DNA of 53,060 nucleotides from an uncultured Oscillospiraceae bacterium (GTDB lineage Bacteria; Bacillota; Clostridia; Oscillospirales; Oscillospiraceae). Positions 15,616 through 24,144 of the stretch are shown here, in pieces. The first letter of the stretch is position 1. Every line of letters starts with the position of its first letter. The DNA is taken from positions 1 through 53,060 of the forward strand of contig CAJUPG010000004.1 in NCBI GenBank assembly GCA_910588455.1, given 5' to 3'. Below the pieces are notes generated by a model. The model saw only the letters and a program-made list of their open reading frames with translations. It was not told the DNA's origin and did not search any database. The position numbers were made by a program, and so were the translations under genes.

Positions 15616-17493
15616 ATGACGGAACAACACGCTCCTGATGTGGTATTTGCCCTGGACATCGGCACCCGGAGTATTATCGGCCTGGTGGGCCGCCCGGAGG
15701 GAGAGCATCTGCGGGTGCTGGCCATTGAGAAGGAGGAGCACGGAAAGCGGGCCATGCTGGACGGCCAGATTGAGGACATCGAGCAGGTCTCCAAGGTGGC
15801 CCGCCGGGTTACCGACCGGTTGGAAGCCAAACTGGGCTTTCCTCTGCGGCAAGTGTGCGTCGCCGCCGCCGGACGGGCCCTGCGCACCGAGCGGGGCCGT
15901 TACAATCTGCGTCTTCCGGAGGTCCAGCGGGTGACCAGCGAGCTGATCAACCAGCTGGAGAGCAGCGCGGTGTCGCAGGCAGAGGAGACCTTATCCAAAA
16001 ACCAGACAGAGCACCAGCGCTTCTATTTGGTGGGCTACACCGTCTCCAGCTATCAGCTGGACCACTATCCCCTCACCACCCTGAAGGGCCACAACGGCCA
16101 GGAGCTGGACGCGGAGGTGGTGGCCACCTTCCTGCCCAGTGAAGTGGTGGAGAGCCTGTACGCGGTGATGGAGGGGGCCGGCCTGGAGGTCTCCAGTCTT
16201 ACCCTGGAGCCCATCGCCGCCCTGAATGCCGTCATTCCGGCAGAGCTGCGGCTGCTGAACCTGGTGCTGGCCGACATCGGCGCGGGCACCTCCGACATTG
16301 CCGTGTGCCGGGAGGGCAGCGTGGTGGGCTACACTATGGCCACCACAGCAGGGGATGAAATTACCGAAAATCTGATGCGCCGCTATCTGGTGGACTTCAA
16401 AACCGCCGAGCGGATGAAGATGGAGGTGGAGGCCCCGGAGATCACCTACCGGGACGTACTGGGCCTGGAGCAGACCCTGTCCGGGGATGAGCTGCGGGAG
16501 GTCGTTCAGCAGTCCGCCCAGGTGCTGGCCAAGGAGATTTCCGAACGGGTTTTACAGATCAATGAGGGCCAGCCCTCCGCCCTGTTCCTGGCCGGCGGCG
16601 GCAGCAAGCTGTCCGGCCTGCGGGATCTGGTGGCCAAATGCCTGGATATGGACCCCAAGCGGGTGGCTCTGGCGGGCAACAACTACCAAATCAGCGCCAT
16701 CTCCGACGAGTACGAGCTGGCCGACCCGGAATTGGCTACTCCTCTGGGCATCGCGGTGTCCGCGGGGCTGGGGCTCATCAGCGACAGCTACCGGATTACC
16801 CTCAACGGCAAGCCCGCCAAGCTGTTCCGCAGCGGTTCGCTTCGCATTCTTGACATTCTGTTGATGAACGGCTATACCACCGCAGATCTGGTGGGCCGGA
16901 CCGGGATGTCGCTCAACGTTACGGTCAACGGCCAGCGGTGCACCTTCCGGGGCACCCCCGCCGTTCCCAGCGCCCTCACGCTCAACGGGGAGGAAACCCC
17001 GCCCACCGCCGTGGTCCGCGCCGGGGACGTGATTGAGTTTACCCCCGCTGTCCAGGGTGTCCACGCCGCCCGTACCCTCCGGGATATTCTGGGGGGGGAC
17101 TTTGTGGGCAGCATCATGGTCAACGGCCAGGAGGCCTCTCTGGACACTGCCCTGCGCTCCGGCGATGTGATTTTGAGCGTGGAATATTCGGTCCCGCCCC
17201 GTAAACCGGAGCCGGTCCCCGAGCCTGCGCCTGCTCCCGCTCCCCCTGCTCCGGCAAAGGAGCCGGAGGAACCCGCCCTGCGGGTATCCCTCAACGGCAT
17301 CTGGCTGGCGCTGCCCCCCAAAGCGGACGGCACCCCCTACTATCTGATGGATATGCTGGACTATTCCGGCATGGATTTTGAGTCTATGGATCAGCCAGTG
17401 GACCTGCTGGTCAACGGCGAAATTGGCGCGTTTATGCGGGTTCTGGAGCCCAATGACGAGGTTCTGATCCGCCGCCAGCGCCAGGAATCTTAA
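15616..17493 (+). CDS. FtsA/PilM-like actin-fold ATPase with C-terminal [LV]NG repeats
   Basis: A 625-residue protein. Residues 1 to about 385 are an FtsA/PilM-like actin fold: phosphate-1 ALDIGTRSIIGLV, phosphate-2 LADIGAGTSDIAV, adenosine motif FLAGGGSKLSGL, with the SHS2-like insertion (FYLVGYTVSSYQLD). The rest, not seen in cell-division FtsA, holds six LNG/VNG motifs at about residues 394, 435, 455, 500, 557 and 596, interrupted by a Pro-rich hinge (530-553). No FtsA-type membrane amphipathic helix closes it. FtsA recruits FtsZ to the membrane; this one lacks ftsZ nearby and probably has another job. The ATG follows GGGGAGGAG. A lipoprotein gene follows by 18 bp. Confidence 0.85.
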   Translation: MTEQHAPDVVFALDIGTRSIIGLVGRPEGEHLRVLAIEKEEHGKRAMLDGQIEDIEQVSKVARRVTDRLEAKLGFPLRQVCVAAAGRALRTERGRYNLRLPEVQRVTSELINQLESSAVSQAEETLSKNQTEHQRFYLVGYTVSSYQLDHYPLTTLKGHNGQELDAEVVATFLPSEVVESLYAVMEGAGLEVSSLTLEPIAALNAVIPAELRLLNLVLADIGAGTSDIAVCREGSVVGYTMATTAGDEITENLMRRYLVDFKTAERMKMEVEAPEITYRDVLGLEQTLSGDELREVVQQSAQVLAKEISERVLQINEGQPSALFLAGGGSKLSGLRDLVAKCLDMDPKRVALAGNNYQISAISDEYELADPELATPLGIAVSAGLGLISDSYRITLNGKPAKLFRSGSLRILDILLMNGYTTADLVGRTGMSLNVTVNGQRCTFRGTPAVPSALTLNGEETPPTAVVRAGDVIEFTPAVQGVHAARTLRDILGGDFVGSIMVNGQEASLDTALRSGDVILSVEYSVPPRKPEPVPEPAPAPAPPAPAKEPEEPALRVSLNGIWLALPPKADGTPYYLMDMLDYSGMDFESMDQPVDLLVNGEIGAFMRVLEPNDEVLIRRQRQES

Positions 17494-17511
17494 GTAACCG
17501 AGGCATATGCT

Positions 17512-18375
17512 ATGAATCGAATGTTAAGGCTTTTGTGCGCCGCGGCCTGCTTGCTGCTTCTTTTGGCCGGCTGCGGCAAAAAGGAAATTGAGCCCCCCGA
17601 ATTTTATCAGATCGGTGACGATCAGGCCATCACTCTGGACACTTGTCTGGGGGCGGAGCACGAAAACGGCAAGCTGGCCTCCATCACAGAGCCGGCTGAG
17701 GACGCCTCTGCGGAGGTGTACAGCTACACCTATGAGGAGCTCACCACTCTCAACGCCACCCTTCAGGAGTATGTGGCCAAGCTGAAGGCGGAGGACCAGG
17801 GCTTCGTGGAAGCGAACTCCAAATTTATTATTCAGGAGGAGCTCCAGGACTTGACCGCCCCTGAGGGCACCGTCATTCTGGCCCGGCCGGGCATTGTGGA
17901 GGGCAAGGTCTTTCAGGTGATTTTGACCTGGACGGAGACCGGTTGCACCATTGAGGTCAGCCGCCCGGAAGGGGAGCTGAAGGAGCCCCCGCCCCCGGAG
18001 GAACCCCGCCAGTCCCAGCAGTCCACCAGTCTGCCGGATATGATGACCTACGTCCAGACCCTGAATCCCTCTCAGCTGGGCCTCTCCGGAGCCTCTATGA
18101 GCGAGTATCGCGTTGTTCCTACGGAGGGCCTTCAGATGCTCAACGGCACCCCCTGCCGCCAATTTAACGTCTACCATCAAGATGAAAACGGTGTGAACGC
18201 CTTTATGGGCTCCTATCTGGTGGGCAGCGACAACGCCCTCTACCTTCTGGATTTGGAGTCAGACGAGGCCGTTCCCCTGGAGGCGGCCAGCACTCCTGCT
18301 TCCCCGGAGGCGCCTGCACCTTCCAGCAGCGCATCCCCCAGTTCTTCTGAAGAGCCCCAGACTCCCGCTGAATGA
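17512..18375 (+). CDS. Putative lipoprotein, unknown function
   Basis: A 287-residue protein with a classic lipoprotein signal: basic start, hydrophobic core and LLAGC lipobox, lipidated at Cys21. The mature part has no domain I recognise; residues 160-175 are Pro/Glu-rich and the last 35 are a Pro/Ala/Ser linker, suggesting reach through the cell wall. It sits 18 bp after the FtsA-like gene and ends at a strong terminator, so the two are probably coexpressed. It may be the outside partner of that ATPase, but this is inference from position. Confidence 0.8.
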   Translation: MNRMLRLLCAAACLLLLLAGCGKKEIEPPEFYQIGDDQAITLDTCLGAEHENGKLASITEPAEDASAEVYSYTYEELTTLNATLQEYVAKLKAEDQGFVEANSKFIIQEELQDLTAPEGTVILARPGIVEGKVFQVILTWTETGCTIEVSRPEGELKEPPPPEEPRQSQQSTSLPDMMTYVQTLNPSQLGLSGASMSEYRVVPTEGLQMLNGTPCRQFNVYHQDENGVNAFMGSYLVGSDNALYLLDLESDEAVPLEAASTPASPEAPAPSSSASPSSSEEPQTPAE

Positions 18376-18380
18376 TAAAA

Positions 18381-18413
18381 AATCCCACGGGCAAAGCCCG
18401 TGGGATTTCTTTT
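18381..18413. terminator. Bidirectional terminator between convergent operons
   Basis: AATCCCACGGGC pairs with GCCCGTGGGATT around AAA, with T-rich tails on both strands (TCTTTTT on plus; TTTTTTATC on minus). It ends both the lipoprotein transcript and the long fla/che operon. Confidence 0.95.
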
Positions 18414-19693
18414 TACAGCAGGGATTCCGGTTTTATCTCTGAGGCCGCAATATCAGGCGAAACCTCCATCAGCTGGCTCCAGATGTTGTTTACTTCATTG
18501 ACACAGCGGAAATAGGCGTTGGTAAGCTGTTCTGTGGGGATACTCAGCTTTTCTGCCAGCCGGGTAATCTCCTTCCAGTCCGCCCGCTCGTAGCTGCGCA
18601 CCAAGTGGTACAGGTCTCCGCAGCGGCCCTCTCCCGAGAGCAGGGCAACCTTGACCTCCTCCGAGATCGGCACCTGGGACAAAATCTCCTCCATGGGGGC
18701 GGCAATCAAGTAGTCCAACGTAGAAAACATACCCATCAGATAGGCATCAGAACGAGAAATGGGTACATCCTTGGCATATTTCAACAGCTCGCTGCAAAAG
18801 GTCGCCCGGAGGAAGGACAGCTTCAGGAATTCTTCCTGTCCCCGGTCCAGTTCCCCGCTCTGCTCCATACTCATCAGGTAGATCCACTGGCGCAGCTGGC
18901 CCAGTCCCATAACCATGATAGCCTGCTGCACGGAAGACGCCCGGTTGCGCAGCGCAAAGTAGGCGGAATTCACCAGCCGCAGCAAACTGTAGGTCAAAGT
19001 GGCATCCATGGCAATAATCTGCTCAATCTGCTCCACATTGGGCTCATCCGCCGTCACGGCTACCATCAGCCGGAAGAAATTGCTCTGCAAGTAGCCGCCG
19101 GAATGGGGCACTGTATTCAGCTTTTCCGCCGCCCAGGGACCCTCCACCGCATCTACGCCTGCCTGAATAGCCTTCTGATAGAGGGCCTCGCTGTCCACCA
19201 TAGTGGCGATGCACTTTTTGTTCATGCTGTGGGCCACTTCCACAATGTTGCTGATGGTGCTGTCCGGCGTATTCTGGAAGTTGATTTTAATGTAGTCAAA
19301 CCGGTCCACCAGCGAGAGATACCGGGGGGAGAACTGGAACTCGTTGACCGCTACCTGATAGCCCTCCTTGGCAAACTGCTCCACAAAGCGCATCGCCAGG
19401 GGGTGGATAATCACGCTGTCATCCACCTGAATCACCAGTTCCCCCTTGTTGAACAGGCGGGGGGTCTTTTTCATCAGAAGCGTGGTGGTAAAGGTCATAA
19501 AGTTCAAGGACCCGCTTAACACTTTATCGGTGTTCTGGGTTAAAAAGCTGTAGATGGTATCGGCCGCGGCAAAGTCGTTTTCCTCTCCGCCGTAGGTCTG
19601 GCTCTCGCCGTGATACACAATCTCATATCCAATGATATTGCCCTGCAGGTCCTTGATGGACTGCCGGACAATGTACTTGTTGTTGCTGCTCAT
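18413..19693 (-). CDS. EAL-HDOD (YuxH-type) signalling protein
   Basis: A 426-residue protein with an EAL-like half (residues 1 to about 200) and an HDOD half (about 200-400, LVNSAYFALRNRASSVQQAIMVMGLGQLRQW). In the EAL domain the signature position reads YEIVYHG (Glu24-Ile-Val) and the double-Asp and other metal ligands are not evident, so c-di-GMP hydrolysis is unlikely. HDOD domains bind partners and relay signals. It resembles B. subtilis YuxH and Vibrio CdgJ-like proteins. The ATG at 19693 follows AGAGGAAG. It is last in the fla/che operon, 13 bp after cheV. Confidence 0.88.
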   Translation of the reverse strand: MSSNNKYIVRQSIKDLQGNIIGYEIVYHGESQTYGGEENDFAAADTIYSFLTQNTDKVLSGSLNFMTFTTTLLMKKTPRLFNKGELVIQVDDSVIIHPLAMRFVEQFAKEGYQVAVNEFQFSPRYLSLVDRFDYIKINFQNTPDSTISNIVEVAHSMNKKCIATMVDSEALYQKAIQAGVDAVEGPWAAEKLNTVPHSGGYLQSNFFRLMVAVTADEPNVEQIEQIIAMDATLTYSLLRLVNSAYFALRNRASSVQQAIMVMGLGQLRQWIYLMSMEQSGELDRGQEEFLKLSFLRATFCSELLKYAKDVPISRSDAYLMGMFSTLDYLIAAPMEEILSQVPISEEVKVALLSGEGRCGDLYHLVRSYERADWKEITRLAEKLSIPTEQLTNAYFRCVNEVNNIWSQLMEVSPDIAASEIKPESLL

Positions 19694-19706
19694 GACAATC
19701 TTCCTC

Positions 19707-20630
19707 TTACTTCTGCCGCTCCAGCAGATGGTCCATAACATCCACCAGATGGCCGATTTCCGGCTTCGTCAGCTGCTCTTCCGCCCCCAGCTGCTTCCCC
19801 TTGATCCGCATCTCCTCACTAATCAAAGAGGAGAAGATAATCAAGGGAATTTTCTTCAGCAGTTGATCGCTCTTTACCAGCTTGGTCAGCCGGTGGCCAT
19901 CCATCTGGGGCATCTCGATATCCGTGATAATCAAGGCCACATTTTGCAGCAGCCGGTCCGGTTCGTCCTTCAGGACTTCAACGGCCTCCCACAGCTCGCG
20001 GCCGTTGGAAAACATATGCAGATTGACGTAGCCCGCTTTATGCAGGGAATCAGAAATCATCTTGGCCAGCAGGATGGAGTCCTCTGCGATGTAGATCGGT
20101 TTGTCGCTGCGTTCCCGGGGGCCCATCCGGTCGATTTCGCTCATCTGGATGGAGGTCTCCGGCGCAATCTCGGCTACAATGCGCTCAAAGTCCAGAATCG
20201 TCACCAGGTCCTCCCCGCACTGGGCAATGCCGGTGGCCACGCCGTCCTCCCCGCCGGACACCGTTTTGTCCGGCTTCTGGATGTCCGTCCAGGAGATGCG
20301 GCTGATCCCTACTACCGTGTGAACCCGGAAGGCGATAAACATTTTGTTAAAATTGGTCACGATGAACAGATCCCGGGAGGTGTGCTCCTGGTGCTCGCCG
20401 CTGAGATAGAAGGGCAGGTCAATCACGGTCTCCACGATGTCCCGGGGCTTGAAGATGCCCTCCACCGCCGGATGGGCGTGGGGCATGGACTTCACGGGGG
20501 CGGCCATAATAATTTCCCGCACCTTCGCTACATTGATGCCATAGAGATTGTCGTTAATGGTAAACTCCAAAATCTCAATCTCATTGGTACCGGATTCCAA
20601 AAGAATTTCGTTCTTATGCTTCTCTGCCAT
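19707..20630 (-). CDS. cheV: Chemotaxis coupling protein CheV (CheW domain plus receiver)
   Basis: A 307-residue fusion. Residues 1 to about 160 form a CheW-like domain (EILEFTINDNLYGINVAKVREII) that couples receptors to CheA; residues about 178-305 are a receiver with the phosphoacceptor Asp in IITDIEMPQMDG and a conserved Lys in LTKPE. CheV contributes to adaptation in B. subtilis. The ATG at 20630 is preferred over a GTG at 20639 since TTAGGAG is 8 bases before it. It follows cheD and precedes the EAL-HDOD gene. Confidence 0.94.
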   Translation of the reverse strand: MAEKHKNEILLESGTNEIEILEFTINDNLYGINVAKVREIIMAAPVKSMPHAHPAVEGIFKPRDIVETVIDLPFYLSGEHQEHTSRDLFIVTNFNKMFIAFRVHTVVGISRISWTDIQKPDKTVSGGEDGVATGIAQCGEDLVTILDFERIVAEIAPETSIQMSEIDRMGPRERSDKPIYIAEDSILLAKMISDSLHKAGYVNLHMFSNGRELWEAVEVLKDEPDRLLQNVALIITDIEMPQMDGHRLTKLVKSDQLLKKIPLIIFSSLISEEMRIKGKQLGAEEQLTKPEIGHLVDVMDHLLERQK

Positions 20631-20671
20631 CGGTGACACTCCTAACCTTTCTAAATTTCGTCCCGCCCAGA

Positions 20672-21157
20672 CTAGAAAATTATATCCCCATGTCCGTAAG
20701 AGCGAATACAGCCCTGGCCGGTTACCACGTCGAACAGCAGGGTCCGGGCCACGGTTCCCCCCGTGTGTTCCGCCAGCAGGCGGATGTTCTCCCGCCGGAG
20801 GGTGGCTTTCACGCTCTCAATGTTCCGCTGTCCGATGTTGCCCAGGCCGTTGCTCCCGGACACCTCAAACATCTTGGCGCCCCCGGCGATTTTCGCCGTG
20901 ATCCGCGCCCGGGAGGCCCCCTTGGACTCCATCTGCCGCAGCGTCTCCCGGATGCCGGTGTCCGCGTACTTCATCGTATTCTTACGTCCCGCCTCCATGT
21001 TCAGAGGCAGCATAATGTGCAGCAGCGCGCCAATCTTTGTCACCGGGTCATGGAAACAAATTCCAATACAGGACCCCAGCGCGTAGGTAATCAGAACACC
21101 TTCCCGCTGCGCAATCTTCATATCCGCAATTCCAACTGTCAGTTTATTACCCGTCAT
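20672..21157 (-). CDS. cheD: Chemoreceptor glutamine deamidase CheD
   Basis: A 161-residue protein. CheD deamidates receptor Gln residues and in Gram-positives binds CheC. The catalytic Cys30 (YALGSCIGIC) and His47 (GALLHIMLP) are present. It overlaps the end of cheC by 11 bases, so translation is coupled, which suits the CheC-CheD complex. Confidence 0.95.
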   Translation of the reverse strand: MTGNKLTVGIADMKIAQREGVLITYALGSCIGICFHDPVTKIGALLHIMLPLNMEAGRKNTMKYADTGIRETLRQMESKGASRARITAKIAGGAKMFEVSGSNGLGNIGQRNIESVKATLRRENIRLLAEHTGGTVARTLLFDVVTGQGCIRSYGHGDIIF

Positions 21158-21776
21158 CTTCCACGCCCAGCTTCCTTAGCAAGAAATTCAGAGAACGAAT
21201 ATCAGGCGACAGAAGCAGACGGCAGGGCATTTCCCGCCCCTCACAGGTCAGATTGCCGCCGATGGTCATAATGTAGTCAGAGGCTCCGCCGTACTCCGCC
21301 ATGGGAACCGCCAGAATGGCCCCCTGCATATCCAGGGCAAAGGCAGGTACGGTCAAATCCACAGAGATGTCCGCCAGCCCGCTCAGGGCGTTGATGAAGG
21401 TGGAGATCATAATGTTGCCGATCTCAATCAGCGCGGAACGGCCCATTTCGTCCAGTTCGCTGTAGTCTGTGATACTGGTTCCCAGCATACTGTCCAGCAC
21501 CATGTTTACAAAGTCCAGCTGCTGTACCGAGAGCATAATGCCGTTCAGCTGTCCGCCCATCTTCACCAGCACCCCGGCGGTAACCGTCTCCGGTCCGCCG
21601 ATCCACTCGATGGCTTCATTATACTCCATAATCCGTACTTCAGGCAAGGTAATTCGAACTGCTTTTCCCAAAATCTGCGACAGAGAGGTGGCGGCGTTTC
21701 CCGTTCCGATGCTGCCAATCTCCTTCAGGGTGTCGATTTCCATGGAACTCAACTGGTCATAACTTTTCAAGTTCAT
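21147..21776 (-). CDS. cheC: CheY-P phosphatase CheC
   Basis: A 209-residue CheC-family protein. Two active-site segments are visible. The second is intact (S114-x3-E118-x2-N121). In the first, DTLKEIGS, Ser replaces the usual Asn, so this site may be inactive. CheC removes phosphate from CheY-P and holds CheD. The ATG follows GGCGGAG and the gene overlaps cheD. Confidence 0.94.
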   Translation of the reverse strand: MNLKSYDQLSSMEIDTLKEIGSIGTGNAATSLSQILGKAVRITLPEVRIMEYNEAIEWIGGPETVTAGVLVKMGGQLNGIMLSVQQLDFVNMVLDSMLGTSITDYSELDEMGRSALIEIGNIMISTFINALSGLADISVDLTVPAFALDMQGAILAVPMAEYGGASDYIMTIGGNLTCEGREMPCRLLLSPDIRSLNFLLRKLGVEDDG

Positions 21777-21800
21777 CCATTATCTCCGCCTCTCTTAGTA

Positions 21801-22574
21801 TTATCTCAGGTTATTGATGGTCTGCTCAATCTCATCCGAGGTTGTGACAATCCGCAGTGCGGACTGGTAGGAGCGCTGGGCCTCAATCACCTTCACCAGC
21901 TCTGTGGCCAGATCTACGTTGGACATCTCCAGCATATTCTGGCGGACCTTACCGGTCCCCACCCGGACGCCTCCGTTTTTGTCAATGGGGATAAATCGGC
22001 TGTCGTCGGCGTGGAGCTTGCCGTCGTAGATCTGGAAGTCAAATACCCCGATGTTCAGCTTATCCGGGTTGTAAGCCCCCTCCTCCAGCGGGTCCACGTT
22101 GATGAAGTTGCCCCAGCTGTCCAGCACAAACCGGCCGTCGCCGTCGGACAGCCGCCAGACCTCCTGGGGCTCGGGCTCCTCTCCGTCGGGGCCGGGCTCC
22201 GCGTTCTCGTCCGGGGGCAGAAAGAATTGGGTAATGGTAAAGGAGCCGTCCCGGGTGAAGGAGATCTCCCCGTTGGCGGGGTCGTACAGCCCGAAAAAGC
22301 CGTTGCCCTCAATGGCAAAGTCCAGGTCCCGGTCGCTGCCCATAATAGCCCGGGTGGTGTAATTGGTGGTGGCCTTAGTCATATAGGTGCCGGTGCCCTT
22401 GGGCAGCCGCTCCCCATCAATGCCCTCCACATCCCGGTACATCAGCTCCGCGAAGGTGGCCACTTCGGCCTTGTAGCCGGTGGTGTTCACATTGGCAATG
22501 TTGTTGCCCTGAACCTGCATCCGCAGCAGCTGCTGCTGGGCGCCCACCGCGCCATTCCAAAAGGACATATTCAT
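21801..22574 (-). CDS. flgG: Flagellar rod protein, FlgG/FlgF family
   Basis: A 257-residue rod/hook-family protein. The N-terminus has the conserved NNIANVNTTGYKAE, the middle has DLDFAIEGNGFF, and the C-terminus has the family ending MSNVDLATELVKVIEAQRSYQ. In Bacillus the equivalent pair is FlhO/FlhP, which form the distal rod. It is the second of two adjacent paralogues; which one is FlgF and which FlgG is uncertain. A Pro/Glu-rich insert lies near residues 120-140. Exported by the flagellar system. Confidence 0.9.
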   Translation of the reverse strand: MNMSFWNGAVGAQQQLLRMQVQGNNIANVNTTGYKAEVATFAELMYRDVEGIDGERLPKGTGTYMTKATTNYTTRAIMGSDRDLDFAIEGNGFFGLYDPANGEISFTRDGSFTITQFFLPPDENAEPGPDGEEPEPQEVWRLSDGDGRFVLDSWGNFINVDPLEEGAYNPDKLNIGVFDFQIYDGKLHADDSRFIPIDKNGGVRVGTGKVRQNMLEMSNVDLATELVKVIEAQRSYQSALRIVTTSDEIEQTINNLR

Positions 22575-22594
22575 GGCTGTCTATCCCCCTCCTC

Positions 22595-23347
22595 TTACAT
22601 TCTGCCCAAATCGTTGGTGGCGTGGTTCATGACCTGATCGTAAATCTTCAGCATCTGTCCCGCGCTCTGGAGGGCCCGCTGGGTGGACATCATGCGCACC
22701 ATCTCGCCGATCATGTCCGTGTTGGAGCGCTCCACCCACTTGTGCATAATCTGATGGCCCTGCCCAACCTGGGCGCCCTCGCCTACAAACAGGCCCTGGT
22801 CGTTGCGCTCCAGCTCCCCGTTGTCCGCAAAGGTATACACCCCTAGGGTGCCAAGGTAGTTTCCGCCCTCCTCGCTATAGAGGTTGCCGTCCTTGTCCGC
22901 CGTAATGTGGTCGGTATACAGCTGGATCGGGTTTCCTTGGTTATCCAGTACCCGGCCCTGGTTGGTCAGATAGAGGTAGCGCTCGTCGTCCAGAATAAAG
23001 CTGCCCGACCGGGTGTAGGCAATACCGTCCTCCCCCTGGATGGCGAAGAAGCCCTCCCCCTGAATGGCAAAATCCAGGGAGAGCTCCGTCTCCTCAAAGG
23101 TACCCTGGGTGTAGTCGGTGTAGAGCTGGCTGGGAGCCAGAATATGGGTGATATTTCCCATCTCCGCATCGCTCAGGCGGTTTTTATTGCCGATACGGTA
23201 GTAAAGCACCTCATCAAAGGTACTGTCGGTATACCGGTCTGCCTTGTAGCCGGCGGTGCTGATATTGGTCATGTTATTCGCCACCACATCCAGCCGCCGT
23301 CCCTGGGAGAGCATCCCGGAGGTCAAATTGTAAAAGCCCTTGAACAT
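22595..23347 (-). CDS. flgF: Flagellar rod protein, FlgF/FlgG family
   Basis: A 250-residue paralogue of the next gene, with VVANNMTNISTAGYKAD at the N-terminus, LDFAIQGEGFFAI in the middle and a C-terminal helix (IGEMVRMMSTQRALQSAGQ). It starts in the overlap TGATG with the fliA stop, implying coupled translation. As the first of the pair it most resembles FlgF/FlhO in position. Export is through the flagellar gate encoded upstream. Confidence 0.88.
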   Translation of the reverse strand: MFKGFYNLTSGMLSQGRRLDVVANNMTNISTAGYKADRYTDSTFDEVLYYRIGNKNRLSDAEMGNITHILAPSQLYTDYTQGTFEETELSLDFAIQGEGFFAIQGEDGIAYTRSGSFILDDERYLYLTNQGRVLDNQGNPIQLYTDHITADKDGNLYSEEGGNYLGTLGVYTFADNGELERNDQGLFVGEGAQVGQGHQIMHKWVERSNTDMIGEMVRMMSTQRALQSAGQMLKIYDQVMNHATNDLGRM

Positions 23348-24144
23348 CAGTGTTTTCCCTCCATATACCGCTGCATATATTCCCGCAGCCGTTGAATTGC
23401 CTTGGTGTGAATCTGAGAGACCCGGGGCTTACTCACATCCATCACCTGAGCGATTTCCTTCATGTTCAGATTTTTCTCGTAGTACAGCGAGAGGACCATC
23501 TGTTCGTTCTCCCGCAGGGACTGAATCCCCAGGGTCAAGGCCTCCAGCAGCTCCTGCCGCAGCAGAGCCTCCTCCGGCCGGTCCCCCTCCTCCGCGTCCG
23601 GGAGCCCCAGTGGGCCCTGTTCCCACTCCTCAAAGAGACTGTCCAGAGACAGCACATTGCACAGAGCGGTTTGAGACAGGTCCTCCTGGTACTTTTCCTG
23701 GGAAATACCCATCTTCTGGGCCATTTCCTCGTCGGTGGGGGCGCGGCCCAACTGATTGAACAGCTCGCTGCTGGCCTGGTCCATCTCTTTTACCTTCCGC
23801 CGCACACTCCGGGGGACCCAGTCCTGCCGGCGGGCCAAATCAATAATGCTTCCCCGGATGCGTTTGGACACATAGGTCTCAAACTTGATCTCCTTGTCCG
23901 GGTCGTATTTTTCCAAAGCGCTGACCAGGGCCAGCAGCCCCTCCTGAATAATATCGTCCACCTGGGCAAAGCTGCTGTACACCCCCCGGATCTGGAGGGC
24001 GATGCTTTTCACCAGCCCGGTATACCGGAGGACCAGGGGCCATTTCAACTCCTCCAGGCCGGTGCTCTTGTAGAGCAGCAGCAGGTCCTGGGTAGGAATC
24101 TGCTCAATTTCCGCCTCTGTGTAGTGCGCCTTCGCCCCACTCAT
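23347..24144 (-). CDS. fliA: Flagellar sigma factor sigma28 (FliA/SigD)
   Basis: A 265-residue sigma factor with region 2 (VDDIIQEGLLALVSALEKYDP, KFETYVSKRIRGSIIDLARR), region 3 (RAPTDEEMAQKMGIS) and region 4 (LNMKEIAQVMDVSKPRVSQIHTKA). It directs RNA polymerase to late flagellar promoters and is held by FlgM, encoded at 50929-51228. It overlaps flhA by ATGA. In B. subtilis flhF, flhG, cheB, cheA, cheW, cheC and cheD lie between flhA and sigD; here they are absent from this position. Confidence 0.96.
   Translation of the reverse strand: MSGAKAHYTEAEIEQIPTQDLLLLYKSTGLEELKWPLVLRYTGLVKSIALQIRGVYSSFAQVDDIIQEGLLALVSALEKYDPDKEIKFETYVSKRIRGSIIDLARRQDWVPRSVRRKVKEMDQASSELFNQLGRAPTDEEMAQKMGISQEKYQEDLSQTALCNVLSLDSLFEEWEQGPLGLPDAEEGDRPEEALLRQELLEALTLGIQSLRENEQMVLSLYYEKNLNMKEIAQVMDVSKPRVSQIHTKAIQRLREYMQRYMEGKH

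Noticed and set aside
15616..17493. Calling the actin-fold protein ftsA
   Set aside because: No ftsZ or division cluster nearby, a long repeated C-terminal region and no terminal membrane-targeting helix; described as FtsA/PilM-like only.
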